From Bacteroidales bacterium (GTDB lineage Bacteria; Bacteroidota; Bacteroidia; Bacteroidales; VadinHA17), in NCBI GenBank assembly GCA_016709865.1, contig JADJLX010000002.1, positions 620,001 to 684,000 of the forward strand: DNA of 64,000 bases. The letters are read 5' to 3'. Every line of letters starts with the position of its first letter. Within the stretch, counting starts at the first letter, position 1. The notes beneath the pieces were generated by a model. That model was not told where the DNA came from. It worked only from the letters and a program-made list of their open reading frames with translations, and did no database searches. The position numbers and the translations under genes were made by a program. This document shows positions 26,845 to 36,929 of this stretch, in pieces.

Positions 26845-27837
26845 TTAATCTTTCTCTAACTTATATTTACTTACATCCATCCCAAATGAAAGACTCATAT
26901 TTTCGAGCAACTCATCAAGCTCAGTAAGTGATTTTTTTCCAAAGTTTCTGAATTTAAGCAAGTCGTTCTTGTTAAACCTTACAAGGTCGCCAAGTGTATC
27001 AACTTCAGCTGCTTTAAGGCAGTTAAGAGCCCTCACAGAAAGGTCGAGATCGACCAGTTTGGTTTTCAGCAGCTGGCGCATATGCAGTACTTCTTCATCG
27101 AATTCCTCATTAGCCATCTTGTCGTCTGAGTCGAGAGTAATTTTCTCATCTGAGAATAACATGAAATGATATATGAGGATTTTTGCAGCTTCTTTAAGAG
27201 CATCTTTCGGGTGAATTGAACCGTCAGTTTCTATTTCGAAAAGAAGTTTTTCGTAGTCAGTCTTCTGCTCAACACGATAATTCTCAACAGAGTATTTCAC
27301 ATTCCTAATAGGTGTGAAAATAGCATCAATTGCGATGAGACCGAATTCGCTGTCGGCAGGTTCATTCTCTTCAGCTGGCACATAACCTCTTCCTTTGTTT
27401 ATGGTAACCTCGATCTGCATTTTTACATCGGTTTCCATTCTGAAGATCACCAGTTCTGGATTCAGGACCTCAAAGCTGCTGAGAGCGTTATTAAGGTTGC
27501 CTGCTTTAAATACTTCCTGACCACTGACTTTTATTGTTACTTTTTCATGATCAACATCTTCAACAGTTCTCTTAAAACGTACCTGTTTAAGGTTAAGTAT
27601 TATCTCGGTAACGTCCTCCATAACACCGGTTATAGTAGAGAACTCATGGTCTATGCCCTCGATCTTAACAGTTGTAATGGCAAAACCTTCAAGCGAAGAG
27701 AGAAGAATTCTTCTCAGTGCATTGCCGACAGTAATACCATAGCCAGGTTCAAGCGGACGGAATTCGAATTTTCCGTACTTTTCGTCCGCTTCCAGCATTA
27801 TTACTTTATCAGGCTTCTGGAATGATAAAATGGCCAT
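26845..27837 (-). CDS. rpoA: DNA-directed RNA polymerase subunit alpha
   Basis: 330 residues from ATG at 27837 ([18 protein letters not shown]), the start conserved in Bacteroidota. A longer frame reaches back to 27876 but adds 13 unrelated residues into the rpsD end. The N-terminal domain ([14 protein letters not shown]) drives dimerisation and core assembly. The C-terminal domain (~250-325, [19 protein letters not shown]) contacts UP elements and activators. Positioned canonically between rpsD and rplQ. Confidence 0.97.
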   Translation of the reverse strand: MAILSFQKPDKVIMLEADEKYGKFEFRPLEPGYGITVGNALRRILLSSLEGFAITTVKIEGIDHEFSTITGVMEDVTEIILNLKQVRFKRTVEDVDHEKVTIKVSGQEVFKAGNLNNALSSFEVLNPELVIFRMETDVKMQIEVTINKGRGYVPAEENEPADSEFGLIAIDAIFTPIRNVKYSVENYRVEQKTDYEKLLFEIETDGSIHPKDALKEAAKILIYHFMLFSDEKITLDSDDKMANEEFDEEVLHMRQLLKTKLVDLDLSVRALNCLKAAEVDTLGDLVRFNKNDLLKFRNFGKKSLTELDELLENMSLSFGMDVSKYKLEKD

Positions 27838-27856
27838 AGAATTTTTCTTAATATTA

Positions 27857-28465
27857 TTACTTGGAATACAATTCAACTATAAGCTGTTCCTTGATGTTTT
27901 CAGGAATATCAGTACGTTCAGGCACGTTCATAAATTTACCTGCCATTTGTGTATCGTCCCACTCGAGCCATGAAAATTTAGTAAATTTTCTTGTTGTAAG
28001 TGAATCAACAATATTCTCAAGAGATTTTGATTTCTCGCGAACCCCAATTATATCACCCGGTTTAAGCTGGAAAGAGGGAACGCTTACAACTGATCCGTTC
28101 ACAGTAATATGTCTGTGAGAAACCAGCTGACGTGCGCTTGCTCTTGTAGGAGCAACACCCAGACGATATACCACGTTATCGAGACGTGCTTCGAGCAACT
28201 GAAGGAGTACTTCACCGGTAACGCCTTTACTTCTTGAAGCTTTTTCAAAAGTATTGCGGAACTGACGCTCAAGCATTCCATAAGTATATTTTGCTTTCTG
28301 CTTTTCTCTGAGCTGAACGCCATATTCAGAAGTCTTCTTTCTCTTCTTGTTCATTCCATGCTGCCCGGGGGGAAAGTTCTTCCTTTCCAGGTGCTTATCG
28401 GCACCGAAAATGGCTTCGCCGAATTTTCTTGCTATTCTTGTTTTTGGGCCAGTATATCTTGCCAT
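27857..28465 (-). CDS. rpsD: 30S ribosomal protein uS4
   Basis: 202 residues from ATG at 28465 ([20 protein letters not shown]). A longer open frame to 28567 reads through the upstream repeat and is not believable. The S4 RNA-binding domain is at ~94-155 ([20 protein letters not shown]). It is a primary 16S binder and, in other bacteria, the autoregulator of this operon. The 106-base gap to rpsK holds the TCCGCAAT foldback. Confidence 0.97.
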   Translation of the reverse strand: MARYTGPKTRIARKFGEAIFGADKHLERKNFPPGQHGMNKKRKKTSEYGVQLREKQKAKYTYGMLERQFRNTFEKASRSKGVTGEVLLQLLEARLDNVVYRLGVAPTRASARQLVSHRHITVNGSVVSVPSFQLKPGDIIGVREKSKSLENIVDSLTTRKFTKFSWLEWDDTQMAGKFMNVPERTDIPENIKEQLIVELYSK

Positions 28466-28503
28466 TTGTATAAAATTTTTGAACTTAGTTACTTTTATTA
28501 TTA

Positions 28504-28568
28504 TTTCGGATTTCGGATTTTCGATTTCGGATTTCAAAATCCGCAATCCCAAATCCGCATTCCGCAAT
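28504..28568. repeat. TCCGCAAT/ATTTCGGA foldback inside the alpha operon
   Basis: Four iterations of TTTCGGATTTCGG-like sequence run into the reverse-complement wording AAAATCCGCAATCCCAAATC, CGCATTCCGCAATT. The halves can form an imperfect long hairpin in the polycistronic mRNA between rpsK and rpsD. Gaps between other genes here are mostly under 40 bases. The same phrase family is at 17539-17580. Confidence 0.65.
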
Positions 28569-28571
28569 TAT

Positions 28572-28961
28572 TTACACTCTTCTTCTTCCGGGAGCACGGC
28601 AACCATTGTGAGGCATTGGTGTAACGTCGACGATTTCAGTTACCTCAATACCAACATTGCTGATTGATCTGATAGCTGATTCGCGACCTGAACCCGGACC
28701 TTTAACGAATACCTTTACTTTCCTTAATCCAAGATCATAAGCAACCTTTCCACATTCCTCGGATGCCATCTGTGCAGCATAAGGTGTGTTTTTCTTTGAA
28801 CCTTTGAATCCCATTTTACCAGCAGATGCCCATGAAATAACCTGACCTGAATTATTTGTCAGTGTAACAATAATGTTATTAAATGATGAGTGAACATGTG
28901 CCTGGCCTGTAGGTTCAACCTTAACAACCCTCTTTTTTAATGCTCCAGTCTTCTTTGCCAT
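28572..28961 (-). CDS. rpsK: 30S ribosomal protein uS11
   Basis: 129 residues. The S11 core is clear: [39 protein letters not shown] and the C-terminal [15 protein letters not shown]. It forms part of the 30S platform near the mRNA exit. It follows rpsM by seven bases; the unusual 106-base gap to rpsD begins at its stop. Confidence 0.97.
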   Translation of the reverse strand: MAKKTGALKKRVVKVEPTGQAHVHSSFNNIIVTLTNNSGQVISWASAGKMGFKGSKKNTPYAAQMASEECGKVAYDLGLRKVKVFVKGPGSGRESAIRSISNVGIEVTEIVDVTPMPHNGCRAPGRRRV

Positions 28962-28968
28962 AATCTAT

Positions 28969-29346
28969 TTATTTAGTAGCTTTTTTCTTGTTTGCAACAG
29001 TTTTCTTTCTCCCTTTGCGGGTTCTTGCATTATTCTTGGTACTCTGTCCTCTTACCGGGAGACCAATTCTATGACGAACACCACGATAGCAGCCAATATC
29101 CATAAGCCTTTTGATATTCATCTGAGTTTCCGAGCGGAGCTCACCTTCCAGCTTATAGTTATCATTCAGAATTCTACGGATGTTGTTGATCTGATCATCG
29201 GTCCATTCCTGAACCTTTGCATTCCGGTCAACACCAGCCTCATCGAGTACCCTTTGAGCTATGCTTCTGCCTACTCCGTAGATGTAAGTCAGGCCAACTT
29301 CGCCTCTTTTATTTCTTGGTAAATCTACACCAACAATACGTGCCAT
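28969..29346 (-). CDS. rpsM: 30S ribosomal protein uS13
   Basis: 125 residues beginning [20 protein letters not shown], with [20 protein letters not shown] and a basic C-terminal tail rich in Lys. It contacts the P-site tRNA and the head bridge to L5. First conserved alpha-operon gene, 39 bases after rpmJ. Confidence 0.97.
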   Translation of the reverse strand: MARIVGVDLPRNKRGEVGLTYIYGVGRSIAQRVLDEAGVDRNAKVQEWTDDQINNIRRILNDNYKLEGELRSETQMNIKRLMDIGCYRGVRHRIGLPVRGQSTKNNARTRKGRKKTVANKKKATK

Positions 29347-29385
29347 ATAAAACTTTTCTTAAATGAGTTGCAAAATTAGTTAAAA

Positions 29386-29502
29386 TTATCCCTGTCTCTG
29401 TTTGAACTTGGGATTTTTCTTATTAATAACGTAAATGCGACCTTTTCTCCTGACGATTTTACAGTCAGCGCTGCGCTTTTTAACAGATGCTCTTACTTTC
29501 AT
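29386..29502 (-). CDS. rpmJ: 50S ribosomal protein bL36, zinc-free form
   Basis: ATG at 29502 to TAA at 29386 encodes 38 residues starting [19 protein letters not shown] and ending KFKQRQG. Of the four zinc ligands in classic L36 (Cys11, Cys14, Cys27, His33) only Cys14 remains; the others are Ser, Asn and Phe. It is therefore a C-minus form with one vestigial cysteine. Canonical position between infA and rpsM. Confidence 0.95.
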   Translation of the reverse strand: MKVRASVKKRSADCKIVRRKGRIYVINKKNPKFKQRQG

Positions 29503-29517
29503 TACCGTTAATATTTC

Positions 29518-29736
29518 TTATTTATACCTGAATGTTATTCTTCCTTTAGTTAAATCATATGGTGACATTTCCACTTTTACTTTATCGCCTGGCAGAATCT
29601 TGATATAGTGCATTCTCATCTTTCCCGAAATATGTGCTGTTATCACATGTCCGTTTTCGAGCTCCACCCTGAACATTGCATTTGACAGGGCTTCGATGAT
29701 TGTGCCATCCTGCTCAATTGATGCTTGTTTCGCCAT
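29518..29736 (-). CDS. infA: Translation initiation factor IF-1
   Basis: 72 residues, a single S1/OB domain ([20 protein letters not shown], then [20 protein letters not shown]). It occupies the A site of the 30S subunit during initiation. It lies four bases after map and 15 before rpmJ, the usual order. Confidence 0.97.
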   Translation of the reverse strand: MAKQASIEQDGTIIEALSNAMFRVELENGHVITAHISGKMRMHYIKILPGDKVKVEMSPYDLTKGRITFRYK

Positions 29737-29740
29737 ACGA

Positions 29741-30520
29741 TTACAATTTATTTAAAACTTTATCTATAAACTCAAAAGTGGTTAATACGTCTGCTTTTCC
29801 TTTATCAACAGCAACGGCATATTCAAAATGTGCTGATGGTTTGCCGTCGGCTGTTTTAATTGTCCAGCCATCTTTCATCTGTATAGTCTCCTTTTTCCCG
29901 GAGTTTATCATCGGCTCGATACAGATTACAAGACCTTTTTCCATCTTCGGTCCTGTTCCCTTTTTTCCCCAGTTAGCTACCTCAGGCGGTTCGTGTAATT
30001 TCTTCCCCAGCCCATGCCCTACCAGATCTCTGACTACAGAGTAACCTCCGCTTTCTGCTTTAGTCTGAACTGCACTGGAGATATCTCCAATCCTGTTTCC
30101 GGCAACAGCCTCCTTAACTCCTTCCTCAAGAGAAGCCCGGGTAAAATCGAGCAATCGTCTTATCTCTTCACTTATCTCACCAACCGGAAAAGTAAAAGCA
30201 CTGTCGCCATACCATCCGTTTAATATCACTCCGCAATCGACTGATATTATATCACCCTCTTTAAGAACATAGGATGACGGGATTCCGTGAACCACTTCGT
30301 CGTTGACAGATGTGCAGAGTGTATTCGGAAAACCACCATATCCCTTAAAAGCCGGAGTCGCACCATTATCGCGAATGAACGATTCAGCAATTTTATCGAG
30401 ATAAAGAGTGGTAATCCCCGGTTTGATAATTGAAGCCATTTCAGCAAGTGTCCTCGACACCAGCAAATTGCTTTCTCTTAACAACCCTACCTCTTCATCA
30501 GTCTTAAAATACAACATCAA
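29741..30520 (-). CDS. map: Type I methionine aminopeptidase
   Basis: 259 residues of the pita-bread fold. Metal ligands are recognised in [20 protein letters not shown] (two Asp), [12 protein letters not shown] (His) and VICIEPM (Glu), with a final Glu in HFEYAVAV. It removes initiator methionine cotranslationally. Two adjacent ATGs (30520, 30517) are possible starts. It follows secY directly; adk, found here in Proteobacteria and Firmicutes, is absent. Confidence 0.96.
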   Translation of the reverse strand: MMLYFKTDEEVGLLRESNLLVSRTLAEMASIIKPGITTLYLDKIAESFIRDNGATPAFKGYGGFPNTLCTSVNDEVVHGIPSSYVLKEGDIISVDCGVILNGWYGDSAFTFPVGEISEEIRRLLDFTRASLEEGVKEAVAGNRIGDISSAVQTKAESGGYSVVRDLVGHGLGKKLHEPPEVANWGKKGTGPKMEKGLVICIEPMINSGKKETIQMKDGWTIKTADGKPSAHFEYAVAVDKGKADVLTTFEFIDKVLNKL

Positions 30521-30536
30521 AGAACGCTAAACTATA

Positions 30537-31865
30537 TTATACCGATGTTACGGCGCCTGATCTGCCTTTAACACGGCCTGATTTCATCAGACCATCATAA
30601 TGACGCATAAGCAAATGACTTTCAATCTGTTGTAAAGTATCAAGAATAACACCTACAAGGATTAAAAGAGATGTGCCTCCAAAAAACTGAGCAAACTGAG
30701 GAGTTACTGTAGCCTTTACCGCCAGTGAAGGAAGTATAGCTACTATAGCAAGGAAGATAGAACCCGGGAAAGTGATCCTCGACATAATTGTGTCGAAGAA
30801 TTCCACAGTCTTTCTTCCCGGTTTGATACCCGGAATAAATCCTCCGTTTTTCTTCATGTCTTCTGCCATCTGAACCGGATTGATAGTAATTGCGGTATAA
30901 AAATAAGTAAAGACAATAATCAATATTGCAGTTACAAGATTATACCAGAATCCGTACATATTGGAGAATGCAACAACAAATGCTGAACTAGAATCTGCAT
31001 ATCCGGCAATAATTATAGGAAGCATCATGATTGCCTGGGCAAAAATGATAGGCATAACACCGGCAGCATTAACCTTAAGAGGTATATACTGACGTACGCC
31101 TCCATACTGCTTGTTTCCTACAATTCTTCTTGCATACTGAACCGGTACGCGGCGTGTTCCCTGTACAAGAAGTATTGTACCAAGTACAACAACAAACAGA
31201 AACACAACCTCAACAATTACAGCAATAAATCCGCCAGCACCGTTTAACCTTGCACCTACTTCGAAAACGAAGTTTGCCGGCATACGGGCAACAATACCAA
31301 TCATTATTATAAGTGAGATACCGTTTCCGATACCCTTATCAGTAATTTTTTCTCCAAGCCACATCACAAACATTGTACCTGCAGTAAGAATTACAACAGA
31401 GGAGAACTTAAAGAAAAATCCTGAAAGGACAAACGCAGATGGGTCAAGTTGTGCCTGAAGATTTAAAAGATACGTTGGAGCTTGTAAAACAAGGATAGCA
31501 ACAGTTAGATATCTTGTATACTGATTCATCTTACGTCTTCCGCTCTCACCCTCTTTCTGTAACTTCTGGAAATAAGGGAATACTATACCTAGCAGCTGTA
31601 CCACGATGGATGCAGAAATATAAGGCATGATACCCAGGGCGAAAATTGAAGCCTGCGAGAATGCACCTCCTGAGAACATATCGAGCAGTCCCATTATACC
31701 GGAAGATGTTTGATCCTTAAGACCTGCTAGTTGTGATGGGTCGATGCCCGGAAGGGTAATGTATTTACCCAGTCTGTACAATAAAATGATTCCAAAAGTA
31801 TAGAGTAACCTCGCCCTGAGGTCTTCTATCTTAAAGATATTTTTTATAGTCTGAATCAGTCTCAT
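30537..31865 (-). CDS. secY: Protein translocase subunit SecY
   Basis: 442 residues with ten predicted transmembrane helices. The plug/TM2 region is SGGAFSQASIFALGIMPYIS, the cytoplasmic loop has KLQKEGESGRRKMNQYTRYL, and TM7-TM8 includes GGVRQYIPLKVNAAGVMPII. It forms the Sec channel in the inner membrane. Located four bases after rplO, as in other spc operons. Confidence 0.97.
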   Translation of the reverse strand: MRLIQTIKNIFKIEDLRARLLYTFGIILLYRLGKYITLPGIDPSQLAGLKDQTSSGIMGLLDMFSGGAFSQASIFALGIMPYISASIVVQLLGIVFPYFQKLQKEGESGRRKMNQYTRYLTVAILVLQAPTYLLNLQAQLDPSAFVLSGFFFKFSSVVILTAGTMFVMWLGEKITDKGIGNGISLIIMIGIVARMPANFVFEVGARLNGAGGFIAVIVEVVFLFVVVLGTILLVQGTRRVPVQYARRIVGNKQYGGVRQYIPLKVNAAGVMPIIFAQAIMMLPIIIAGYADSSSAFVVAFSNMYGFWYNLVTAILIIVFTYFYTAITINPVQMAEDMKKNGGFIPGIKPGRKTVEFFDTIMSRITFPGSIFLAIVAILPSLAVKATVTPQFAQFFGGTSLLILVGVILDTLQQIESHLLMRHYDGLMKSGRVKGRSGAVTSV

Positions 31866-31869
31866 GAAA

Positions 31870-32316
31870 TTACAGTATTACAGCGGTTCCCTTTTTTGCT
31901 TCGATTGCTTCGATTGCTGATTTGCTGAATGCGTGGGCATGAACTTCGAGTTTTTTCTCAAGAGTTCCTTTTCCCAGGATTTTAACATGTGCATTTTTTG
32001 AAACATATCCAGCCGATACAAGTATCTCAAAATCGATTTTTTCAAGATTATGCTGATCTGCAATAGTCTGAAGGGTACTTATATTAATACCTTTGTACTC
32101 TTTGCGGTTAACATTTTTGAATCCGTATTTTGGAACACGTCTCTGAAGTGGCATCTGGCCTCCTTCAAATCCTACTTTCTTACTATAACCTGATCTGGAT
32201 TTCGCGCCTTTATGTCCTCTGGTGGAAGTTCCACCTTTACCGGAGCCCTGGCCCCTACCGAGACGCTTACCTTTTTTAACCGATCCTTTAGCAGGTCTTA
32301 AGTTACTCAAATCCAT
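31870..32316 (-). CDS. rplO: 50S ribosomal protein uL15
   Basis: 148 residues. The basic Gly-rich N-terminal extension is KRLGRGQGSGKGGTSTRGHK, followed by a globular domain with GFEGGQMPLQRRVPKYGFKN. It is a late-assembly 23S binder. 29 bases after rpmD. Confidence 0.97.
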   Translation of the reverse strand: MDLSNLRPAKGSVKKGKRLGRGQGSGKGGTSTRGHKGAKSRSGYSKKVGFEGGQMPLQRRVPKYGFKNVNRKEYKGINISTLQTIADQHNLEKIDFEILVSAGYVSKNAHVKILGKGTLEKKLEVHAHAFSKSAIEAIEAKKGTAVIL

Positions 32317-32345
32317 AACTTTGTATTATAAATGTGTTTAATACC

Positions 32346-32525
32346 TTAAATATTTTCAACTTTAACCAAATGGCTTACTTTCACTACCATACCTAAGATC
32401 TGGGGAGTAGCTTCATGTTCAACGCTATGGTTTAATTTACGGATACCGAGAGCTTCGAGAGTTCTCTTCTGTCTTTCTGGTTTTCCGTTTTTACTTTTCA
32501 CCTGGGTGATACGAATTTTTGCCAT
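32346..32525 (-). CDS. rpmD: 50S ribosomal protein uL30
   Basis: ATG at 32525 to TAA at 32346 encodes 59 residues: MAKIRITQVKSKNGKPERQK, then a central LEALGIRKLNHSVEHEATPQ and a C-terminal MVVKVSHLVKVENI. It has the typical L30 length and motif order. It is below the size many open-frame filters keep. 14 bases after rpsE. Confidence 0.96.
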   Translation of the reverse strand: MAKIRITQVKSKNGKPERQKRTLEALGIRKLNHSVEHEATPQILGMVVKVSHLVKVENI

Positions 32526-32539
32526 CGTAATCTTCTTTA

Positions 32540-33055
32540 CTAACCGTTAAAAACTTTATCCATTGCAACACCTCTGTGTTCAGCAATCGAGAATGCATCT
32601 CTCATTTCGAGAAGAGCAGCGAATGTTGCTTTCACAAGGTTGTGAGGGTTTGATGAACCTTTCGACTTTGCAAGCACATTATGCACACCAACACTTTCAA
32701 GAACTGCACGCATAGCACCACCAGCCTTAACACCGGTTCCCGGAGACGCTGGCTTGATGAATACTTTAGCACCGCCGAATTTGGCAATCTGCTCATGAGG
32801 TATAGTACCATTATGAACAGGTACTTTTATCAGATTCTTCTTAGCATCTTCGATACCTTTTGCAATAGCTGTAGTAACTTCACTTGCTTTACCAAGGCCA
32901 TGTCCGACGATTCCATCTTCATTTCCCACCACAACTATGGCAGAAAAACTGAATGTACGACCACCTTTGGTAACTTTGGTTACTCTCTGAATGCTAACAA
33001 GCCTGTCTTTAAGCTCGAGATCGCTGGTTTTAACTTTTCTTATACCGTTTCCCAT
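32540..33055 (-). CDS. rpsE: 30S ribosomal protein uS5
   Basis: 171 residues. The double-stranded RNA-binding-like N-terminal domain includes [17 protein letters not shown]. The C-terminal domain has [20 protein letters not shown]. It controls mRNA entry and decoding fidelity. Six bases after rplR. Confidence 0.97.
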   Translation of the reverse strand: MGNGIRKVKTSDLELKDRLVSIQRVTKVTKGGRTFSFSAIVVVGNEDGIVGHGLGKASEVTTAIAKGIEDAKKNLIKVPVHNGTIPHEQIAKFGGAKVFIKPASPGTGVKAGGAMRAVLESVGVHNVLAKSKGSSNPHNLVKATFAALLEMRDAFSIAEHRGVAMDKVFNG

Positions 33056-33061
33056 AATTCA

Positions 33062-33421
33062 TTAGAATTTTAATCCGCCTTCGCGGGCTGCATCAGCCAA
33101 TGATTTTACTCTGCCGTGATATTTATAACCGCTTCTGTCGAAAACAACTTTCTCAATACCTTTTTCTTTGCATTTGGTAGCAAGAAGTTTTCCCACGAGT
33201 TTAGCCTGTTCAATTTTCTTAATACCTGTCTGGGCAGCAATATCTTTCTCTTTAGAGCATGCCGACAGTATAGTAACACCATTCAGATCGTCAACAACCT
33301 GAACATATATCTGTTTATTGCTACGGTATACTGCCAGTCTTGGTGCTTCAGCAGTTCCGTTTATTTTCTTGCGGATCCTCATTTTGATCCTTGTTCTTCT
33401 TTCCAACTTAGTTAAGGCCAT
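33062..33421 (-). CDS. rplR: 50S ribosomal protein uL18
   Basis: 119 residues. The basic N-terminus [20 protein letters not shown] is followed by [18 protein letters not shown] and a C-terminal [20 protein letters not shown]. It binds 5S rRNA with L5. 20 bases after rplF. Confidence 0.97.
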   Translation of the reverse strand: MALTKLERRTRIKMRIRKKINGTAEAPRLAVYRSNKQIYVQVVDDLNGVTILSACSKEKDIAAQTGIKKIEQAKLVGKLLATKCKEKGIEKVVFDRSGYKYHGRVKSLADAAREGGLKF

Positions 33422-33441
33422 GATTTTTTACTTTTACCAGA

Positions 33442-33996
33442 TTAAACACTAGCAGATTTTCCAGCCTTCCTTCTTAGCTGTTCTCCAACAAACTTGATTC
33501 CTTTTCCTTTGTAAGGTTCCGGCGGACGGAGTGATCTGATTTTTGCAGCCACATGTCCGATAAGCTGCTTATCGATGCATGTAAGGGTGATAATCGGATT
33601 TGCCCTTCTTTCAGTTTTAGTCTCAACTTTAACTTCATTCGGAAGCTGAAGAATTACTTCGTGAGAAAAACCAAGGCTCATCTCAAGATTTTGTCCTTTT
33701 GCCTCTGCCCTGTAACCAACTCCAACGAGTTCAAGTTCTTTTTTATAACCTTCTGAAACACCTACCACCATATTGTGGATAAGTGCGCGGTACAAACCGT
33801 GCAACGATTTATGACTTTTTGATTCTGATGGTCTCGACAGAATTACTTCATTCTCCACCACTTCCACCTTCAGGTCGGGGTCAACTGCCTGAGTTAACGT
33901 TCCCAAGGGGCCTTTCACACTAACCATGTTGGTGTCACTGACACTGACAGTAACGCCTTTTGGCAGGTTTACAGGTAATTTTCCTATTCGTGACAT
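33442..33996 (-). CDS. rplF: 50S ribosomal protein uL6
   Basis: 184 residues with two similar alpha/beta domains. The C-terminal signature EPYKGKGIKFVGEQLRRKAG is intact. It lies near the factor-binding site of the large subunit. 16 bases after rpsH. Confidence 0.97.
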   Translation of the reverse strand: MSRIGKLPVNLPKGVTVSVSDTNMVSVKGPLGTLTQAVDPDLKVEVVENEVILSRPSESKSHKSLHGLYRALIHNMVVGVSEGYKKELELVGVGYRAEAKGQNLEMSLGFSHEVILQLPNEVKVETKTERRANPIITLTCIDKQLIGHVAAKIRSLRPPEPYKGKGIKFVGEQLRRKAGKSASV

Positions 33997-34012
33997 TAAG
34001 CTATCCTCCTAA

Positions 34013-34411
34013 TTAGTAAACATAACATAATACTTCACCGCCTATTTTCTCTTTTTTAGCCTCTTTATCAGTCATAAGACCTTTTGAGGTTGAGATAATT
34101 GCGATACCGAGTCCGTTAAGTACTCTTGGCATCTCTTCAAATCCGGTATACTGGCGGAGTCCCGGACGGCTGACTCTCTGAATTTCTTTGATTGCGGGTT
34201 TCTTGCTCTTTGCATTATATTTGAGAGCAATTTTCAGCACACCCTGTGGTCCATCACCTTCAACAACCTTATAACTGAGGATATAACCTTTTTCGAAAAG
34301 AATTCTGGCAACCTCTTTCTTAAGATTGGATGCTGGAGCCTCAACAACCTTATGACCGGCCATAATGGCGTTCCTTATTCTGGTCAGTAAATCTGCAATT
34401 GGATCAGTCAT
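34013..34411 (-). CDS. rpsH: 30S ribosomal protein uS8
   Basis: 132 residues: MTDPIADLLTRIRNAIMAGH, then RVSRPGLRQYTGFEEMPRVL and the family tail IISTSKGLMTDKEAKKEKIG. It binds the central domain of 16S rRNA. In E. coli it represses the spc operon; no equivalent site was tested here. Confidence 0.97.
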   Translation of the reverse strand: MTDPIADLLTRIRNAIMAGHKVVEAPASNLKKEVARILFEKGYILSYKVVEGDGPQGVLKIALKYNAKSKKPAIKEIQRVSRPGLRQYTGFEEMPRVLNGLGIAIISTSKGLMTDKEAKKEKIGGEVLCYVY

Positions 34412-34450
34412 CTTCTGTTATTTAATATAGTTTTTAATTTATTCTGTTTA

Positions 34451-34720
34451 TTACCAGCTGGCTTTTTTCACACCCGGGATAAGACCGAATGATGCCATTT
34501 CCCTGAATGTAATCCTGCTTATACCAAACTGTCTCATATAGCCTCTTGAACGTCCGGTCAGTTTGCAACGGTTGTGCATTCTGTTTGCGTTTGAATTCTT
34601 TGGGAGACGGCTTAATCCGACATAATCTCCTTCGGCTTTAAGCTTTGCTCTTTTAGCAGCATATTTCTCAGTCAGTTTTGCGCGTTTTACTTCGCGGGCT
34701 ACCATGGATATCTTAGCCAT
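34451..34720 (-). CDS. rpsN: 30S ribosomal protein uS14, zinc-free form
   Basis: 89 residues from ATG at 34720 ([20 protein letters not shown]). A longer frame to 34786 would extend into rplE and is rejected. The C-terminal half carries [20 protein letters not shown] and ends GVKKASW. It lacks the CxxC pairs of the short zinc form, so it is the long C-minus type. Four bases after rplE. Confidence 0.97.
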   Translation of the reverse strand: MAKISMVAREVKRAKLTEKYAAKRAKLKAEGDYVGLSRLPKNSNANRMHNRCKLTGRSRGYMRQFGISRITFREMASFGLIPGVKKASW

Positions 34721-34724
34721 ATTA

Positions 34725-35276
34725 CTAGTTTTTATTGTTTTTAAATGGTAATCCAAAATGTTTGAGCAGAGCCAAAGCTTCCTCATCAGAGTTTGTTGAG
34801 GTCACAAATGTTACCTGGAGACCCATGATCTTTGCAATTTTGTCAAGGTCAATCTCCGGAAAGATGATCTGTTCAGTAACTCCGAGAGTATAGTTACCTC
34901 TTCCGTCGAGTTTTGAATTTATCCCTTTAAAGTCGCGGATACGTGGCAGGGCCACAGAGATCAATCTCTCAAGAAACTCATACATCCTCTCTTTGCGTAA
35001 TGTCACCATTATGCCGATGGGCATGTTCTTTCTCAGCTTGAAGTTTGAAATATCCTTCGAAGAGAAAGTCTGAACAGCTTTTTGTCCGGCTATATCAGAT
35101 AGTTCCTTCACACCATATTCCAGCAGCTTCTTGTCTGCAATAGCCTGTCCTACACCCTGGTTGATAACAATCTTCTCTAACCTGGGAACCTGCATTATCG
35201 ATTTATATCCGAATTCCTTCATCAATGCAGGGACGATCTCGTCATTATACTTGGTTTTTAGCGCAGGTATGTACAT
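34725..35276 (-). CDS. rplE: 50S ribosomal protein uL5
   Basis: 183 residues. Motifs include [19 protein letters not shown] and [20 protein letters not shown]. It binds 5S rRNA and contacts the P-site tRNA. Its start codon overlaps the rplX stop by one base, so translation is probably coupled. Confidence 0.97.
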   Translation of the reverse strand: MYIPALKTKYNDEIVPALMKEFGYKSIMQVPRLEKIVINQGVGQAIADKKLLEYGVKELSDIAGQKAVQTFSSKDISNFKLRKNMPIGIMVTLRKERMYEFLERLISVALPRIRDFKGINSKLDGRGNYTLGVTEQIIFPEIDLDKIAKIMGLQVTFVTSTNSDEEALALLKHFGLPFKNNKN

Positions 35277-35599
35277 TACTTGATCTCCTCTCCTGATTTT
35301 TTTGAATAACGCACTAATTTATCTTTTTCGTTCAGTCTCTTGCCGACGCGGGTAGGTTTGCCTGAAGTAGGATCGATGAGCATAAGATTTGAAATATGCA
35401 CCGGTGCCTCTTTTTTAACAATACCGCCCTGAGGAGCTTTTGCGTTTGGCTTGGTATGTTTTGATACCATGTTAACACCTTCAACAATTGCTCTTGTCTT
35501 TTCTCTGTCGACTTCCAGAACCCGGCCTTTCTGGCCTTTTGATTCACCTGTTATAACCATAACGGTGTCTCCCTTTTTTATATGTGTCTTCTTCTGCAT
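35276..35599 (-). CDS. rplX: 50S ribosomal protein uL24
   Basis: 107 residues with a KOW motif near the N-terminus ([20 protein letters not shown]). It starts large-subunit assembly at domain I of 23S rRNA. 18 bases after rplN; overlaps rplE by one base. Confidence 0.97.
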   Translation of the reverse strand: MQKKTHIKKGDTVMVITGESKGQKGRVLEVDREKTRAIVEGVNMVSKHTKPNAKAPQGGIVKKEAPVHISNLMLIDPTSGKPTRVGKRLNEKDKLVRYSKKSGEEIK

Positions 35600-35617
35600 C
35601 GTTGTGTATTTAATATA

Positions 35618-35983
35618 TTACAACACTTCAGGTGCTAATGAAACAATCTTCATGTACTTATCGCGGAGTTCCCTTGCAACGGGCCCGAAGATACGAGTTC
35701 CGCGTACTTCATTTACGTTGTTGAGGAGAACCACAGCATTATCGTCAAATCTGATATAGGAACCATCGGGACGACGGATCTCTTTTGTTGTTCTGACGAC
35801 AACTGCTTTGCTCACAGTACCTTTTTTTGCTTCACCTGAAGGAAGTGCGGATTTCACACTCACAACAATTTTATCACCTACGGTAGCATATCTTTTCTTG
35901 CTACCACCGAGTACCCTGATGCATAAAACTTCTTTAGCACCTGAATTATCGGCTACGGACAATCTGCTTTCCTGTTGTATCAT
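35618..35983 (-). CDS. rplN: 50S ribosomal protein uL14
   Basis: 121 residues: [20 protein letters not shown], then [19 protein letters not shown] and [20 protein letters not shown]. It forms intersubunit bridges. First spc-operon gene, only two bases after rpsQ, so S10 and spc are one transcription unit here. Confidence 0.97.
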   Translation of the reverse strand: MIQQESRLSVADNSGAKEVLCIRVLGGSKKRYATVGDKIVVSVKSALPSGEAKKGTVSKAVVVRTTKEIRRPDGSYIRFDDNAVVLLNNVNEVRGTRIFGPVARELRDKYMKIVSLAPEVL

Positions 35984-35985
35984 GA

Positions 35986-36243
35986 TTACTTAGCTCTTTC
36001 GATTATTTCAATTAGTCTCCAAGCCTTGTTCTTGCTCAAAGGCCTGGTTTCTGATATACGTACGGTATCACCAACGCCGCATGTATTCTCTTCGTCGTGC
36101 GCCATCAGCTTTTTTGTCTTGTTAATAAACTTGCCATAAATAGGGTGTTTAACTTTCCTTTTAACGGCTACGATGATGGACTTGTCCATTTTTGTGCTGA
36201 CAACCACACCAATTCGCTCTTTTCTAAGATTCCTTTCTTCCAT
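35986..36243 (-). CDS. rpsQ: 30S ribosomal protein uS17
   Basis: 85 residues of OB fold ([20 protein letters not shown], then [20 protein letters not shown]). A primary 16S binder. Six bases after rpmC. Confidence 0.97.
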   Translation of the reverse strand: MEERNLRKERIGVVVSTKMDKSIIVAVKRKVKHPIYGKFINKTKKLMAHDEENTCGVGDTVRISETRPLSKNKAWRLIEIIERAK

Positions 36244-36249
36244 TGCTGA

Positions 36250-36456
36250 CTAGCTATTTGATTTTTTATTCAACTCTCTTGTACGCAATTCGGTTAGCAG
36301 GCGTGCAATCGTAAGTTTCACTTCTTTAACCTTTTGTGGATTATCAAGCGGAGTGATTGCATGGTTAAGCTTCATACGAACGAGCATTGTCCTCTCTGTA
36401 TCGATCCTCTCGAGAAGATCGGGGGTGCTTAATTCTTTTATTTCTGAAGTTTTCAT
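36250..36456 (-). CDS. rpmC: 50S ribosomal protein uL29
   Basis: 68 residues forming two helices: MKTSEIKELSTPDLLERIDT, then NPQKVKEVKLTIARLLTELR. It surrounds the tunnel exit with L23. 13 bases after rplP. Confidence 0.96.
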   Translation of the reverse strand: MKTSEIKELSTPDLLERIDTERTMLVRMKLNHAITPLDNPQKVKEVKLTIARLLTELRTRELNKKSNS

Positions 36457-36469
36457 TATTCTCTAATTA

Positions 36470-36892
36470 TTATTCCTGTACGTAATCGCGTCTTATAACA
36501 AATTTTGTTGTTATCGGAAGTTTCTGAGCTCCCAGACGGAGAGCCTCTTTTGCAACTTCGTATGGTACACCTTCGGCTTCGAGTATTATTCTGCCCGGAG
36601 TTATTGGTACCACAAATCCTTCAGGTGCTCCTTTTCCTTTACCCATACGAACCTCTGCAGGTTTCTTTGTTATAGGTTTATCGGGGAATATCCTGATCCA
36701 CAACTGGCCTTCACGTTTCATGTGACGTGTAACGGCCTGACGAGCTGCTTCGATCTGCCTTCCTGTGATCCAATGCTCTTCAAGTGCTTTGATACCAAAT
36801 GACCCGAATGCCAGCTGGTTGCCTCTTTGTGCATTGCCTTTCATTCTTCCCTTCTGGGCTCTCCTGAATTTGGTCCTTTTCGGTTGTAACAT
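36470..36892 (-). CDS. rplP: 50S ribosomal protein uL16
   Basis: 140 residues: [20 protein letters not shown], then [20 protein letters not shown] and [20 protein letters not shown]. It organises the A-site region of the peptidyl transferase centre. 37 bases after rpsC. Confidence 0.97.
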   Translation of the reverse strand: MLQPKRTKFRRAQKGRMKGNAQRGNQLAFGSFGIKALEEHWITGRQIEAARQAVTRHMKREGQLWIRIFPDKPITKKPAEVRMGKGKGAPEGFVVPITPGRIILEAEGVPYEVAKEALRLGAQKLPITTKFVIRRDYVQE

Positions 36893-36929
36893 TGCTCAAA
36901 TATTGTTATAAAATTATTTACTAAGTATC

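Noticed and set aside
28466..28567. 34-residue N-terminal extension of S4
   Set aside because: It translates the intergenic repeat; uS4 in Bacteroidota begins at MARYTGPK, and the start at 28465 gives the normal length.
34721..34786. 22-residue N-terminal extension of S14
   Set aside because: It lies within the end of rplE; S14 starts at [13 protein letters not shown].
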